A stretch of DNA of 53,913 bases. Source: Cryobacterium sp. GTDB taxonomy: Bacteria; Actinomycetota; Actinomycetes; Actinomycetales; Microbacteriaceae. The stretch covers positions 1-53,913 of the forward strand of contig NZ_JAJAYI010000006.1 in the NCBI RefSeq assembly GCF_026786305.1, written 5' to 3'. The notes beneath the pieces were generated by a model that searched no databases, was not told the origin of the DNA, and saw only the letters and a list, made by a program, of their open reading frames with translations. A program made the position numbers and the translations under genes. Positions 41,937-48,517 of this stretch are shown here, piece by piece (the first letter of the stretch is position 1; every line of letters begins with the position of its first letter).

Positions 41937-42673
41937 GCTGCGCCTCCAGCGGTGGTCAGCGCGTGGGCGCCGGTGTTGTGTTTCGCACCGGTCTGCGACA
42001 CGACGAGTCCGTCGCGAATGTATATCTGGCGGTCACAGCGCGCGGCGAGGTCTTCGTCGTGGGTGACGATGACCAGCGTGATGCCCTGGCTGCGGTTGAG
42101 TTCAAACAAAATGTCTTCGACCACGGCTCCGGTGGCGGTGTCGAGGTTTCCGGTGGGCTCGTCGGCGAAGATCACGCGCGGCGCGTTGACGAGGGCACGA
42201 CCGATCACGACACGCTGCTTCTGCCCGCCGGAGAGCGTCGTGGCCTTGTTACCCGCCTTGTCGGCCAGCTCAAGCTGTTCGAGAACCGCCATGCCGCGAC
42301 GGCGGCGCTCCTTGCCGCCCATGCCGGCGATCTTCAGCGGCAGAATGACGTTGTCGAGCACGCTCACGTTGGGGGTGAGAAAGAACTGCTGAAAAACAAA
42401 GCCGAACTCCTTGTTGCGCAGCTCGTTGACCGCGCGTTTCGACAGCGACTTGGCGTCTTTACCGGCGACGTGCAGTGTTCCTGTGTCGGGCTCGTCGAGC
42501 AGCGCGAGCAGATGCATGAGGGTGGACTTGCCCGACCCGCTCTTGCCGACGATCGCGACGGTCTCACCGGGCGCGATCTGCACGGACACGCCTTTCAGCG
42601 CGTCGAAACGACTCGCACCCGATCCGTAGGATTTCTCCAGGCCTTGCGCATCAATTACCCACTCGGAGTCCAT
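41933..42673 (-). CDS. ABC transporter ATP-binding protein (LolD/MacB-like)
   Basis: 246 residues. Walker A is GKSGSGKSTLMHLLALLDEP, the signature motif is TLSGGQKQRVVIGRALVNAP, Walker B is VIFADEPTGNLD, and the H-loop is VTHDEDLAARCD. It is the first gene of the leftward operon ATPase-permease-TetR. The ATG at 42673 lies 42 bases from the inner edge of the double palindrome at 42715-42748, the probable operator. Confidence 0.93.
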   Translation of the reverse strand: MDSEWVIDAQGLEKSYGSGASRFDALKGVSVQIAPGETVAIVGKSGSGKSTLMHLLALLDEPDTGTLHVAGKDAKSLSKRAVNELRNKEFGFVFQQFFLTPNVSVLDNVILPLKIAGMGGKERRRRGMAVLEQLELADKAGNKATTLSGGQKQRVVIGRALVNAPRVIFADEPTGNLDTATGAVVEDILFELNRSQGITLVIVTHDEDLAARCDRQIYIRDGLVVSQTGAKHNTGAHALTTAGGAA

Positions 42674-42714
42674 CGTGCTTCCCTCGGTTCTGTGTAACCC
42701 ACACGGGCCACATA

Positions 42715-42748
42715 TGCAGTAACTGCACTCTAAGGTGCAGTTACTGCA
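42715..42748. promoter_or_regulatory. Double palindromic operator, probably for the TetR repressor
   Basis: The 14-base arm TGCAGTAACTGCAC (42715-42728) is repeated in inverted form as GTGCAGTTACTGCA (42735-42748) around TCTAAG, giving a perfect 34-bp dyad. Each arm also contains its own 13-bp palindrome, TGCAGTAACTGCA or TGCAGTTACTGCA. The two centres are 21 bases apart, two helical turns, as expected for two cooperatively bound repressor dimers. It lies immediately upstream of the ABC-TetR operon. Confidence 0.85.
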
Positions 42749-42798
42749 AGTTATCTGAGGGTTGGTCGTTTCCGAGCGGATGCTTGGGGCGGTCCGGT

Positions 42799-43449
42799 CT
42801 ACAAATCGAGGCTGTCTCCGGGTTCGAGCGGAAAGAACTCACCGCCGCCTTGTTCGGTGACGTTTCGAATTCGAGCGTTGGACAGGTCTTTTCCGGCCCG
42901 GGAGAGCAGCATCTCGTGGGTCGGAAAGCTGCGTTTCGGCTTGACGGCCAGAACGTAGTCCATCGCCTCACTGATTTTCATCCAGGGCGCCGCGGCGGGA
43001 ACGGCGAGCGTGCCCACATCGACTCCCTCAGGAATCGTGAAAGCGTCGCCGGCGTAGTACAGCTCGTCGTTGACGAGCACGCCGACGTTGTCGACGACCG
43101 GGATCGATTCGTGGATGACCGCGTGCGTGGCACCGAAGAAACGCAGGGTGAACGGGGCGACCAGGGCGGTGTCGCCGGCCTGCACCGACGTGACCTCGAG
43201 ATCGGCGTCAACGGCGGCGATGGCCCGGGCAACGCCGGCTGGCGCGAAGATGCGCAGGTCGGAGTTTATTTTGACGATGCGGCCCAGTTGTTCGGGAGTC
43301 CAGTGATCGGCGTGTTCGTGGGTGATGACCACGGCCACGGCGCCCGCCGTTTCGGTAAGGGCCGTGGTGAACGAACCCGGATCGATGAAGAGCTTCTTGC
43401 CCGAGAGCTCAATGATCAGGGCGGCATGCTCCAGCTTGGTCAGTTTCAT
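42799..43449 (-). CDS. Metallo-beta-lactamase-fold hydrolase (UlaG-like)
   Basis: 216 residues. The metal motif H44-E-H46-A-D48-H49 is in THEHADHW, with a second metal-site His in GATHAVIHE and Asp in YYAGDAF. PTHEMLLS supplies a late His. The overall shape (MKLTKLEHAALIIELSGKKL start) is that of small UlaG/YtnP-like MBL-fold hydrolases acting on lactones, phosphodiesters or unknown substrates. It is monocistronic on the minus strand and lies next to the tRNA gene. No specific substrate can be assigned. Confidence 0.88.
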   Translation of the reverse strand: MKLTKLEHAALIIELSGKKLFIDPGSFTTALTETAGAVAVVITHEHADHWTPEQLGRIVKINSDLRIFAPAGVARAIAAVDADLEVTSVQAGDTALVAPFTLRFFGATHAVIHESIPVVDNVGVLVNDELYYAGDAFTIPEGVDVGTLAVPAAAPWMKISEAMDYVLAVKPKRSFPTHEMLLSRAGKDLSNARIRNVTEQGGGEFFPLEPGDSLDL

Positions 43450-43615
43450 GCCCCGAGCTAACCCCGATTCGGGTCGTGGCGCAACAGCATCCGCTGTTCT
43501 TGAACGATGTGTCTACCTGCACCGGCGGGGCTGCGCCCACCCGATGCGACGCGCCGCGTGCGCTCAGTTTGGAACTGCGCTGCTCCGTGTGGCATACTCG
43601 AAAAGTTGCACAAAC

Positions 43616-43688
43616 GGCCCCATCGTTTAGCGGCCTAGGACATCGCCCTCTCACGGCGGTAACGCGGGTTCGAATCCCGCTGGGGTCA
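43616..43688 (+). tRNA. tRNA-Glu (anticodon CTC)
   Basis: The 73-base sequence folds as a complete cloverleaf. The acceptor is GGCCCCA/TGGGGTC with one G-T pair. The D arm contains TAGCGGCCTAGGA, and the anticodon loop CTCTCAC has CTC at its centre. The T arm is CGGGTTCGAATCCCG, with discriminator A at 43688. The CCA end is not encoded. The 3' end of tRNA genes is a common integration site, but I see no repeat of it elsewhere in the window. Confidence 0.95.
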
Positions 43689-43693
43689 CAATT

Positions 43694-43733
43694 GCCCGGT
43701 TCCCTTCTCTCGTAAAGGTGCCGGGCCATTTTT
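43694..43733 (+). terminator. Terminator after tRNA-Glu
   Basis: GCCCGG at 43694-43699 pairs with CCGGGC at 43721-43726 and is followed by ATTTTTATT, a T-tract. It begins 6 bases beyond the tRNA and so most likely ends its transcript. Confidence 0.75.
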
Positions 43734-43945
43734 ATTCCTCGATTCGGGGCTATAAACGTCATTACCACCCGACTCCGGCCGGCTGAACTCGGAGCGAGGG
43801 CGCTGCTCGTTTCCAGCCTGAGAAAAAAGTCTGGTCCATCTGGGATTTTCGACCGAGCTCTCTGACAAAATTTATGGCGTCCTGCCCTCCGAATGCTAGC
43901 GTTACGTTGACTGCACGATGCAGTCCACATGTGGGGAGTGTCAAC

Positions 43946-44242
43946 ATGGCCAACATCAACGTTTCGTACCAGGAGCTCAACTCGTCTGCCGATCGCCTCG
44001 TGGCCGGCCGTGACGACATCAACGCCAAGCTTGCCCAGTTGCAGAGCCTGATCGGGTCTCTCGTGAGTTCCGGCTTCGTCACCGACAAGTCGTCTGGCGC
44101 GTTCAACGCGTCCTACGAACAATTCACCAACGGCGCCCGTGCCACGATCAATGGTCTCGACGGCCTCTCCAACTACCTACGAACCACGGCGACCACGCTG
44201 TCCGAGGTCGACGCCCAGCTCGCCGCGCGGTTGTCCCGCTAG
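43946..44242 (+). CDS. WXG100-like (ESAT-6-type) small protein without WXG
   Basis: 98 residues: MANINVSYQELNSSADRLVA, a helix-turn-helix hairpin with the turn at SLVSSGFVTDKSSGAF, and a second helix to the end. Size, start and position fit WXG100 proteins secreted by type VII systems. The central W-x-G is replaced by S-S-G-F, and no Y-x-x-x-D/E signal is obvious at the C-terminus. The start at ATG 43946 has GGGGAG upstream. It is the first gene of the plus-strand pair next to the type VII locus. Secretion through the EssC-type ATPase is inference. Confidence 0.75.
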   Translation: MANINVSYQELNSSADRLVAGRDDINAKLAQLQSLIGSLVSSGFVTDKSSGAFNASYEQFTNGARATINGLDGLSNYLRTTATTLSEVDAQLAARLSR

Positions 44243-44298
44243 CCTCTCGCCGTCTGCGGTCGCCGTTTTTTAGCGGCCGCCTCTGTTTGGAGGCACGT

Positions 44299-44856
44299 AT
44301 GTACGGAGACATGTCCGTCGTCAGGTCCGACGCGGCCAGGCTCCGCGCCCAGGGCGACGATGTTCGCGCCCGTGCGATGACGATCAAGGCACGCGCGGAG
44401 GCGATGAACTGGAATTCAGTCGCCGCGACCGCGTTCCGCGCCGAGATCACCGTCACCGCTGACGCCCTCGGCCGCTCTGCTGCCGCGCTCGATGCGGCAG
44501 CAGATGCCCTCGCGAACCACGCGCGGGCCGTCGACGAGGTCAAGGCGCTGATCCACCAGGCCCAGCAGTGGGCGGGCGACCGACTGGACGAGGCGCGCTC
44601 AATCGCCGCCAATGCAGTCAAGGTTGTTCACGATATTTCGGAGAACGCCGTCACCGGTTTCATGACCGTACTCGCGACCATCCCTGACCAGATCAACAAC
44701 GTCACAGTCTCCGTGTTCCGGGTCTTCGGCATGGACATCGCCCCGGAGACTGTTGCCCGCGCGCAGGACATCATGCGGGCGGTTCCGAACCGGCCAGCCG
44801 ACCAATCCCCGGACTGGCTCGACGTGCAGCGTTTCCTCAACGGCGCGCGCCGCTAG
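44299..44856 (+). CDS. Putative type VII-associated helical protein
   Basis: 186 residues. The ATG at 44299 follows GGAGG; a TTG at 44287 would overlap the ribosome-binding site. The N-terminal ~90 residues (MYGDMSVVRSDAARLRAQGD, AMNWNSVAATAFRAEI) are helical with W-N-S in the position of W-x-G, so this half resembles a WXG100/LXG-type domain. A hinge (QAQQWAGDRLDEARSIAAN) precedes a second helical and partly hydrophobic half (MTVLATIPDQINNVTVSVFR). It lies 56 bases after the WXG100-like gene. It may be a substrate, chaperone or partner of that protein (inference). Confidence 0.65.
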   Translation: MYGDMSVVRSDAARLRAQGDDVRARAMTIKARAEAMNWNSVAATAFRAEITVTADALGRSAAALDAAADALANHARAVDEVKALIHQAQQWAGDRLDEARSIAANAVKVVHDISENAVTGFMTVLATIPDQINNVTVSVFRVFGMDIAPETVARAQDIMRAVPNRPADQSPDWLDVQRFLNGARR

Positions 44857-44929
44857 GCCAGTCCGTCCGGCCGGGGCCCAGGTATGCCGGACCGTCCAAG
44901 TGGACGCTGTAGAGCAATGAGAATATCGC

Positions 44930-45161
44930 CCAGGCGACCTCGGAATCACGTTCGGCTGCGCCCGCGCCTGCAGGTGCAGCCGCGTGCCCTCGTTCCAGAC
45001 GGTGAGGCTGAGCGGCGAGGGCTGCCAGGCGACCGAAGTTGCCCAGCCCGTCCGGAGGGCGTCGAAGTGGCGTTGTCCGCGTTTGGTGAGCAGGCGGTCA
45101 GAAGGGCTGGCAGCGTCACGGCCGCTCCCAGCGTGACGATCGATCGGAGGCGGAAATTTAT
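44930..45161 (-). pseudogene. Decayed lipoprotein gene, paralogue of the type VII-locus lipoprotein
   Basis: One minus-strand frame encodes a lipoprotein signal (FRLRSIVTLGAAVTLPALLT, then A-C-S with Cys near base 45092, followed by PNADNATSTPS). A second frame continues with LRTGWATSVAWQPSPLSLTV and TRLHLQARAQ. That matches the C-terminal part of the intact lipoprotein at 45282-45827 (LRVGWAMTTYDEP, LSLTVYSHGRKLNLQPQA). The start codon is gone, the middle has been deleted, and the halves are out of frame. It is a broken duplicate. Confidence 0.75.
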
Positions 45162-45197
45162 GTCCGGTCCTCATCGAGTCGCTTCATATCGTGGTCC

Positions 45198-45248
45198 TCA
45201 GCGGGTCACCGCGAAGGCGTGGACGGTTCCGGCGAGACCTGTCGGGTG
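45198..45248 (-). pseudogene. C-terminal tail of a lost second lipase-like effector
   Basis: PTG-LAGTVHAFAVTR-stop on the minus strand aligns with the last residues of the intact effector (FFTGGTATVHDYAATR-stop at 45838). The following bases TGAGGACC are also shared. The rest of the second effector gene has been deleted. Together with the decayed lipoprotein directly downstream it shows that the whole lipoprotein/effector cassette was once duplicated. Confidence 0.7.
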
Positions 45249-45281
45249 CCGACAGGAATGGTGTGGCACGGATCACCCGAA

Positions 45282-45827
45282 CTAATCGGCCGGAGGCGCG
45301 GAAACCCCCGCCGGAGGCGCGGGAACGGCGCCCGGCCAGGGGCCCATGAAAGAGGGGGCACTCAGCGAGACGCTGGGGCTGCCGCCTGGGTCCGGGTAGT
45401 CGACTCCAGCGAGGGCGTTCGCCTGGGGTTGTAGGTTGAGTTTTCTGCCGTGACTGTACACGGTGAGGCTCAGCTCCTCCGGCTCGTCGTAGGTGGTCAT
45501 TGCCCAGCCAACTCTGAGGACATAGTCCAGGACCCCGGGTGCTGTGATTGCCGCATCATCGTCAACGTAAACCTCGATGACTCCCTCGTGTCCGAGCCCG
45601 GAAATGTGTGTGCCCACGCTGGCCAGGCTCAACCCGGGCACGGCGTTGATGAGCGCTTCGGCTGCAGAGCGACTCAGGCCCCCTGTGGCACCGGACGGTG
45701 TTGGTGCGACGGATGGTGTTGGTGCGACGGATGATGTACCCGTGGGCAGGGCGGAGCAGCCGCCGAGGAGGACAAGCGCGGCCACGGCCGCGGCCAGCAA
45801 ACCGATCGCGCGATGTTGGAAACTCAT
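45282..45827 (-). CDS. Lipoprotein of the type VII locus, possible immunity protein
   Basis: About 181 residues from ATG 45827 (AGGA upstream). Signal peptide MSFQHRAIGLLAAAVAALVL and lipobox L-G-G-C (Cys24) direct lipidation. A Ser/Thr/Pro linker with two VAPTPS units follows. The mature domain (SRSAAEALINAVPGLSLASV onward, YVLRVGWAMTTYDEPEELSL, SHGRKLNLQPQA) is about 110 residues with no recognised family. The tail is Pro-rich. It starts 10 bases after the stop of the lipase-like effector, in the same operon, and a decayed copy lies next to it. A protective role for the producer is inference. Confidence 0.75.
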   Translation of the reverse strand: MSFQHRAIGLLAAAVAALVLLGGCSALPTGTSSVAPTPSVAPTPSGATGGLSRSAAEALINAVPGLSLASVGTHISGLGHEGVIEVYVDDDAAITAPGVLDYVLRVGWAMTTYDEPEELSLTVYSHGRKLNLQPQANALAGVDYPDPGGSPSVSLSAPSFMGPWPGAVPAPPAGVSAPPAD

Positions 45828-45837
45828 GTCGTGGTCC

Positions 45838-47523
45838 TCATCGAGTTGCTGCATAATCGTGAACGGTCGCGGTGCCACCGGTGAAGAATCCCTGCGTGGA
45901 TGTGGTGAACGCGACGGCGTTGGGGTCCTCTGACTTCTGGAATTCGTCGGCCGTCACCGCGTACGTGACGGCTTTGTGCGGGTCGCCCGGGTCGGGATCG
46001 CGGCCAATCACCGGGGCTGCGGCGTGGACCGTCATCAGGTTGGTGGTCGCCGGATTGTCGGTGCCGTCTGTTGCGGGGACGAGGTCCCCCCTGTGCTCAA
46101 ACGACAGGACGTTCACGTTGGAGGGGACGTCAAAGTTCCCGATCGACGCCCCTGCAGTGACGACGCTGGTGATGTTGTAGTGGTCGTTCATCCAGGGATC
46201 GGAGCCCATCAGTCCCGCCGTGATACCGCCGAGGCTGAAACCGGCGAGCATGACGGGGTCACTCGAGCCCACGTGTGCCTGCGCCATGGCATCCTTGACA
46301 GCCTGCATGAGGGCGGTCTGGTGCTGCGCTTCGGCTGCGAGGTCGCTCGTGAGGTCGTTCAAAACCGCGCTGGGGACGTGCGACCAGGACTGTGTGCTCG
46401 GAATCTGTACGATCCAGTGATGCACCCCGTCCGCGCCGACCCGGTCGACGACTCGGATGTTCGAGAAGTCGGCGACGCCGTCCTCATTGGGATCACCGTT
46501 TGCGTCGATCTCGCCGGCGCCTCGGAACAGGGTGTTCAGGTCGATCGGTACGATCTGGTCAACCACGCCTCCCTGGACATTCAGGAAAGTTTTGGAAATG
46601 ACGGTTGGCTGCCCGGTGGCATCGTTGAAGGCACCGAAGCGGCCGCCGCCCGCGATGATACCTTCCACGAGCTGGTCATAGTTGAGGGGAGGCCAGGGCG
46701 CTCCCGTGAGGCCGGACAGGCCGCCGTTCACAAGCGGGCCTCCGAGGAAGGTTGCACCGGCGAGAAGGCCGGGTGCAAACCGGATGAGCGTCTGAACGAG
46801 GTCGGTGTGTTCGCGGGCCCAGGCCTGGAGCACGTCCTCGGAAGGGGTAAGGGTGAGCAGGCTCGCGAACTCTCGCGTGAGCCTATCGTTGGCGGCGGTC
46901 GCGGCAGCACTGGGCGAATATGTCGACGCAAATGCGCGTGCGCCGGTGTCAAGGAGACTGGCAGCGCTAAGTGGTGACGCGCCGCCGGGGACCAGCAGAG
47001 CGGCGAGGAGCCACGGGTTATTTCGGATCTGGTCGCCGATCGCGTCGACGGCCGCGCCGGTGGAGTCGGCCACCTCGTTGATCTGGTGGGCCACTTCGAC
47101 CCCGGCGGCGTAGAGCGCGGCCGCCCCGGCCGCGACCGTGGCCCCGGCGACGGCGACGATGCCGACAGCGAATCCACCGACGAAGTACAGGCCGTCCGCC
47201 GCGATGGCGAGAGCGGACTCCGCCGTCTCGTAGGTGACGATCGCCCCGTCGATGAAGAGGTGCAATACCGTGACCCGTGCGGTCTGGGCCAAGTAGACGC
47301 CCGCAGCCTGGAGTATTTTCGCCTCGGCATCCGCCGCCGTGAGGGGGGAGAGGATCGCTGACGCTAGCAGGTCGCTGCTCGTCGCCAGGGACGCGGTACG
47401 GATGCTCTCGATCGCAAGGTCATCCTGCACGAGCCCGAGCTCCGTCGAGAACGTGCGCATGTCCTCGAAGGTCGCGACGAGGGGGGACGCGTTGGTTCCG
47501 CCGCTGACCGAGAAGTCACCCAT
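45838..47523 (-). CDS. Lipase-like putative type VII effector
   Basis: 561 residues. Residues ~1-140 are mainly helical with a long hydrophobic stretch (ADGLYFVGGFAVGIVAVAGA, then TVAAGAAALYAAGVEVAHQI), recalling the N-terminal targeting part of type VII substrates. The C-terminal half is an alpha/beta hydrolase: the nucleophile elbow GFSLGG has Ser430, HRGDLVPATDG contains a candidate acid, and DPHKAVTYAV a candidate His, as in PE-PPE and Sav1-like lipases. No W-x-G was seen. The ATG overlaps the EspG-like stop by 8 bases, and a lipoprotein gene follows, so three genes are coupled. It is predicted to be a secreted esterase or lipase. Confidence 0.8.
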   Translation of the reverse strand: MGDFSVSGGTNASPLVATFEDMRTFSTELGLVQDDLAIESIRTASLATSSDLLASAILSPLTAADAEAKILQAAGVYLAQTARVTVLHLFIDGAIVTYETAESALAIAADGLYFVGGFAVGIVAVAGATVAAGAAALYAAGVEVAHQINEVADSTGAAVDAIGDQIRNNPWLLAALLVPGGASPLSAASLLDTGARAFASTYSPSAAATAANDRLTREFASLLTLTPSEDVLQAWAREHTDLVQTLIRFAPGLLAGATFLGGPLVNGGLSGLTGAPWPPLNYDQLVEGIIAGGGRFGAFNDATGQPTVISKTFLNVQGGVVDQIVPIDLNTLFRGAGEIDANGDPNEDGVADFSNIRVVDRVGADGVHHWIVQIPSTQSWSHVPSAVLNDLTSDLAAEAQHQTALMQAVKDAMAQAHVGSSDPVMLAGFSLGGITAGLMGSDPWMNDHYNITSVVTAGASIGNFDVPSNVNVLSFEHRGDLVPATDGTDNPATTNLMTVHAAAPVIGRDPDPGDPHKAVTYAVTADEFQKSEDPNAVAFTTSTQGFFTGGTATVHDYAATR

Positions 47524-48448
47524 GGGCCATCTCCGTGAGTGTCAGACCAGCACATAACGAGGCAACCTCAGCCTGGATGGCAGCTCGCGTCACTGCGGCG
47601 ATCGTGATGGTCCCGGCGTCCACGATCTGTTCCGGGGTTGGCAGTTCGTCGTCATGGCCGGCCGGTAGCCCGACGTCGACACTGCGCCAGCCGGATGCCC
47701 CGCGCACGTAGCTGATCACCCGAACGGGAATGCCGTCGTCCGTCGAAAGACGAAGTTCGAAACCTGCGTCGAGGTCGCCAGCGAGTCCCGAGAGCGCGAG
47801 AACGGCGGAGTTGCCGCCGATACGGCTAGAGAGTTCGTCGAGCAGGTCGGGGTTGTTGACCCGGAGGACTTCGATGCCGCCCCGGCTGTCCGCGAGGCTC
47901 ATCGTCACGAGCGGCCCGTTGTCGCCCACAACTCCGCCGGAGGGGATCGCGCCCGTCAATTCGTCGGCGAGGGTCAGGAATGGCACGACCGCGAATTCGA
48001 CACCGGCCAGGTCGGCGGCCGTGCCGCGCCCACCGGTGATGCTGACGCTTTGGGCCCGTGCGAGCACGGAAGCGAAGCCACCCCGCGCCGAGGCGACAAT
48101 CAGGAGTGTTGACTCGCGGGTCCACGCGGACACCGTGAAGACGCACGCGGGAGCCATATGCAGGGAGAGGAAGACCATGAGTGACTCGAGGAGCCAGCCA
48201 CTCAGGTCGTCGGGAATCGGGTCGCGCGGGACATCGGCTGCGACGAGTCCCTTCAGAACGAGCTGGTCGAGTGCCGCACTCGCGCGCTCCGCGAACTTTC
48301 CGGCGTCGAGGTCTTCGTTCCACCGCTGTTGGAACCGCGCGGGCAGCAGCAGCGTAGGCACGTGATCCTGCACCAGATGCAGCTCATCGGCCGTCAACAG
48401 AAACCGAGGCGCGCGGCGCCCACTGTCCGCTTGGTCCCTCGTCGCCAT
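47516..48448 (-). CDS. EspG-like protein of the type VII locus
   Basis: 310 residues, no membrane segment. PRFLLTADELHLVQDHVPTL, AERASAALDQLVLKGLVAAD and TVSAWTRESTLLIVASARGG give the alternating helix/strand plan of ESX EspG-type chaperones, which bind secreted substrates in the cytosol. Similarity is at the level of pattern and length; I could not verify a family hit. It lies between the EssC-type ATPase (70 bp upstream) and the lipase-like effector (8-base overlap). This is the position expected for the effector's chaperone. Confidence 0.55.
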   Translation of the reverse strand: MATRDQADSGRRAPRFLLTADELHLVQDHVPTLLLPARFQQRWNEDLDAGKFAERASAALDQLVLKGLVAADVPRDPIPDDLSGWLLESLMVFLSLHMAPACVFTVSAWTRESTLLIVASARGGFASVLARAQSVSITGGRGTAADLAGVEFAVVPFLTLADELTGAIPSGGVVGDNGPLVTMSLADSRGGIEVLRVNNPDLLDELSSRIGGNSAVLALSGLAGDLDAGFELRLSTDDGIPVRVISYVRGASGWRSVDVGLPAGHDDELPTPEQIVDAGTITIAAVTRAAIQAEVASLCAGLTLTEMAHG

Positions 48449-48517
48449 GCGATTTCCCCCTCACGCTGATCACAGCCTATCGAGAATGACTTCCCACCAA
48501 TGGTTCAGCCCCGAACC

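Noticed and set aside
43616..43688. tRNA-Glu 3' end as attachment site bounding the type VII locus
   Set aside because: No second copy of the tRNA 3' sequence and no integrase gene adjoins it in the window.
44884..45285. 133-residue plus-strand open frame opposite the decayed lipoprotein
   Set aside because: Arg/Pro-rich shadow; the minus strand shows recognisable homology to the intact lipoprotein and effector.
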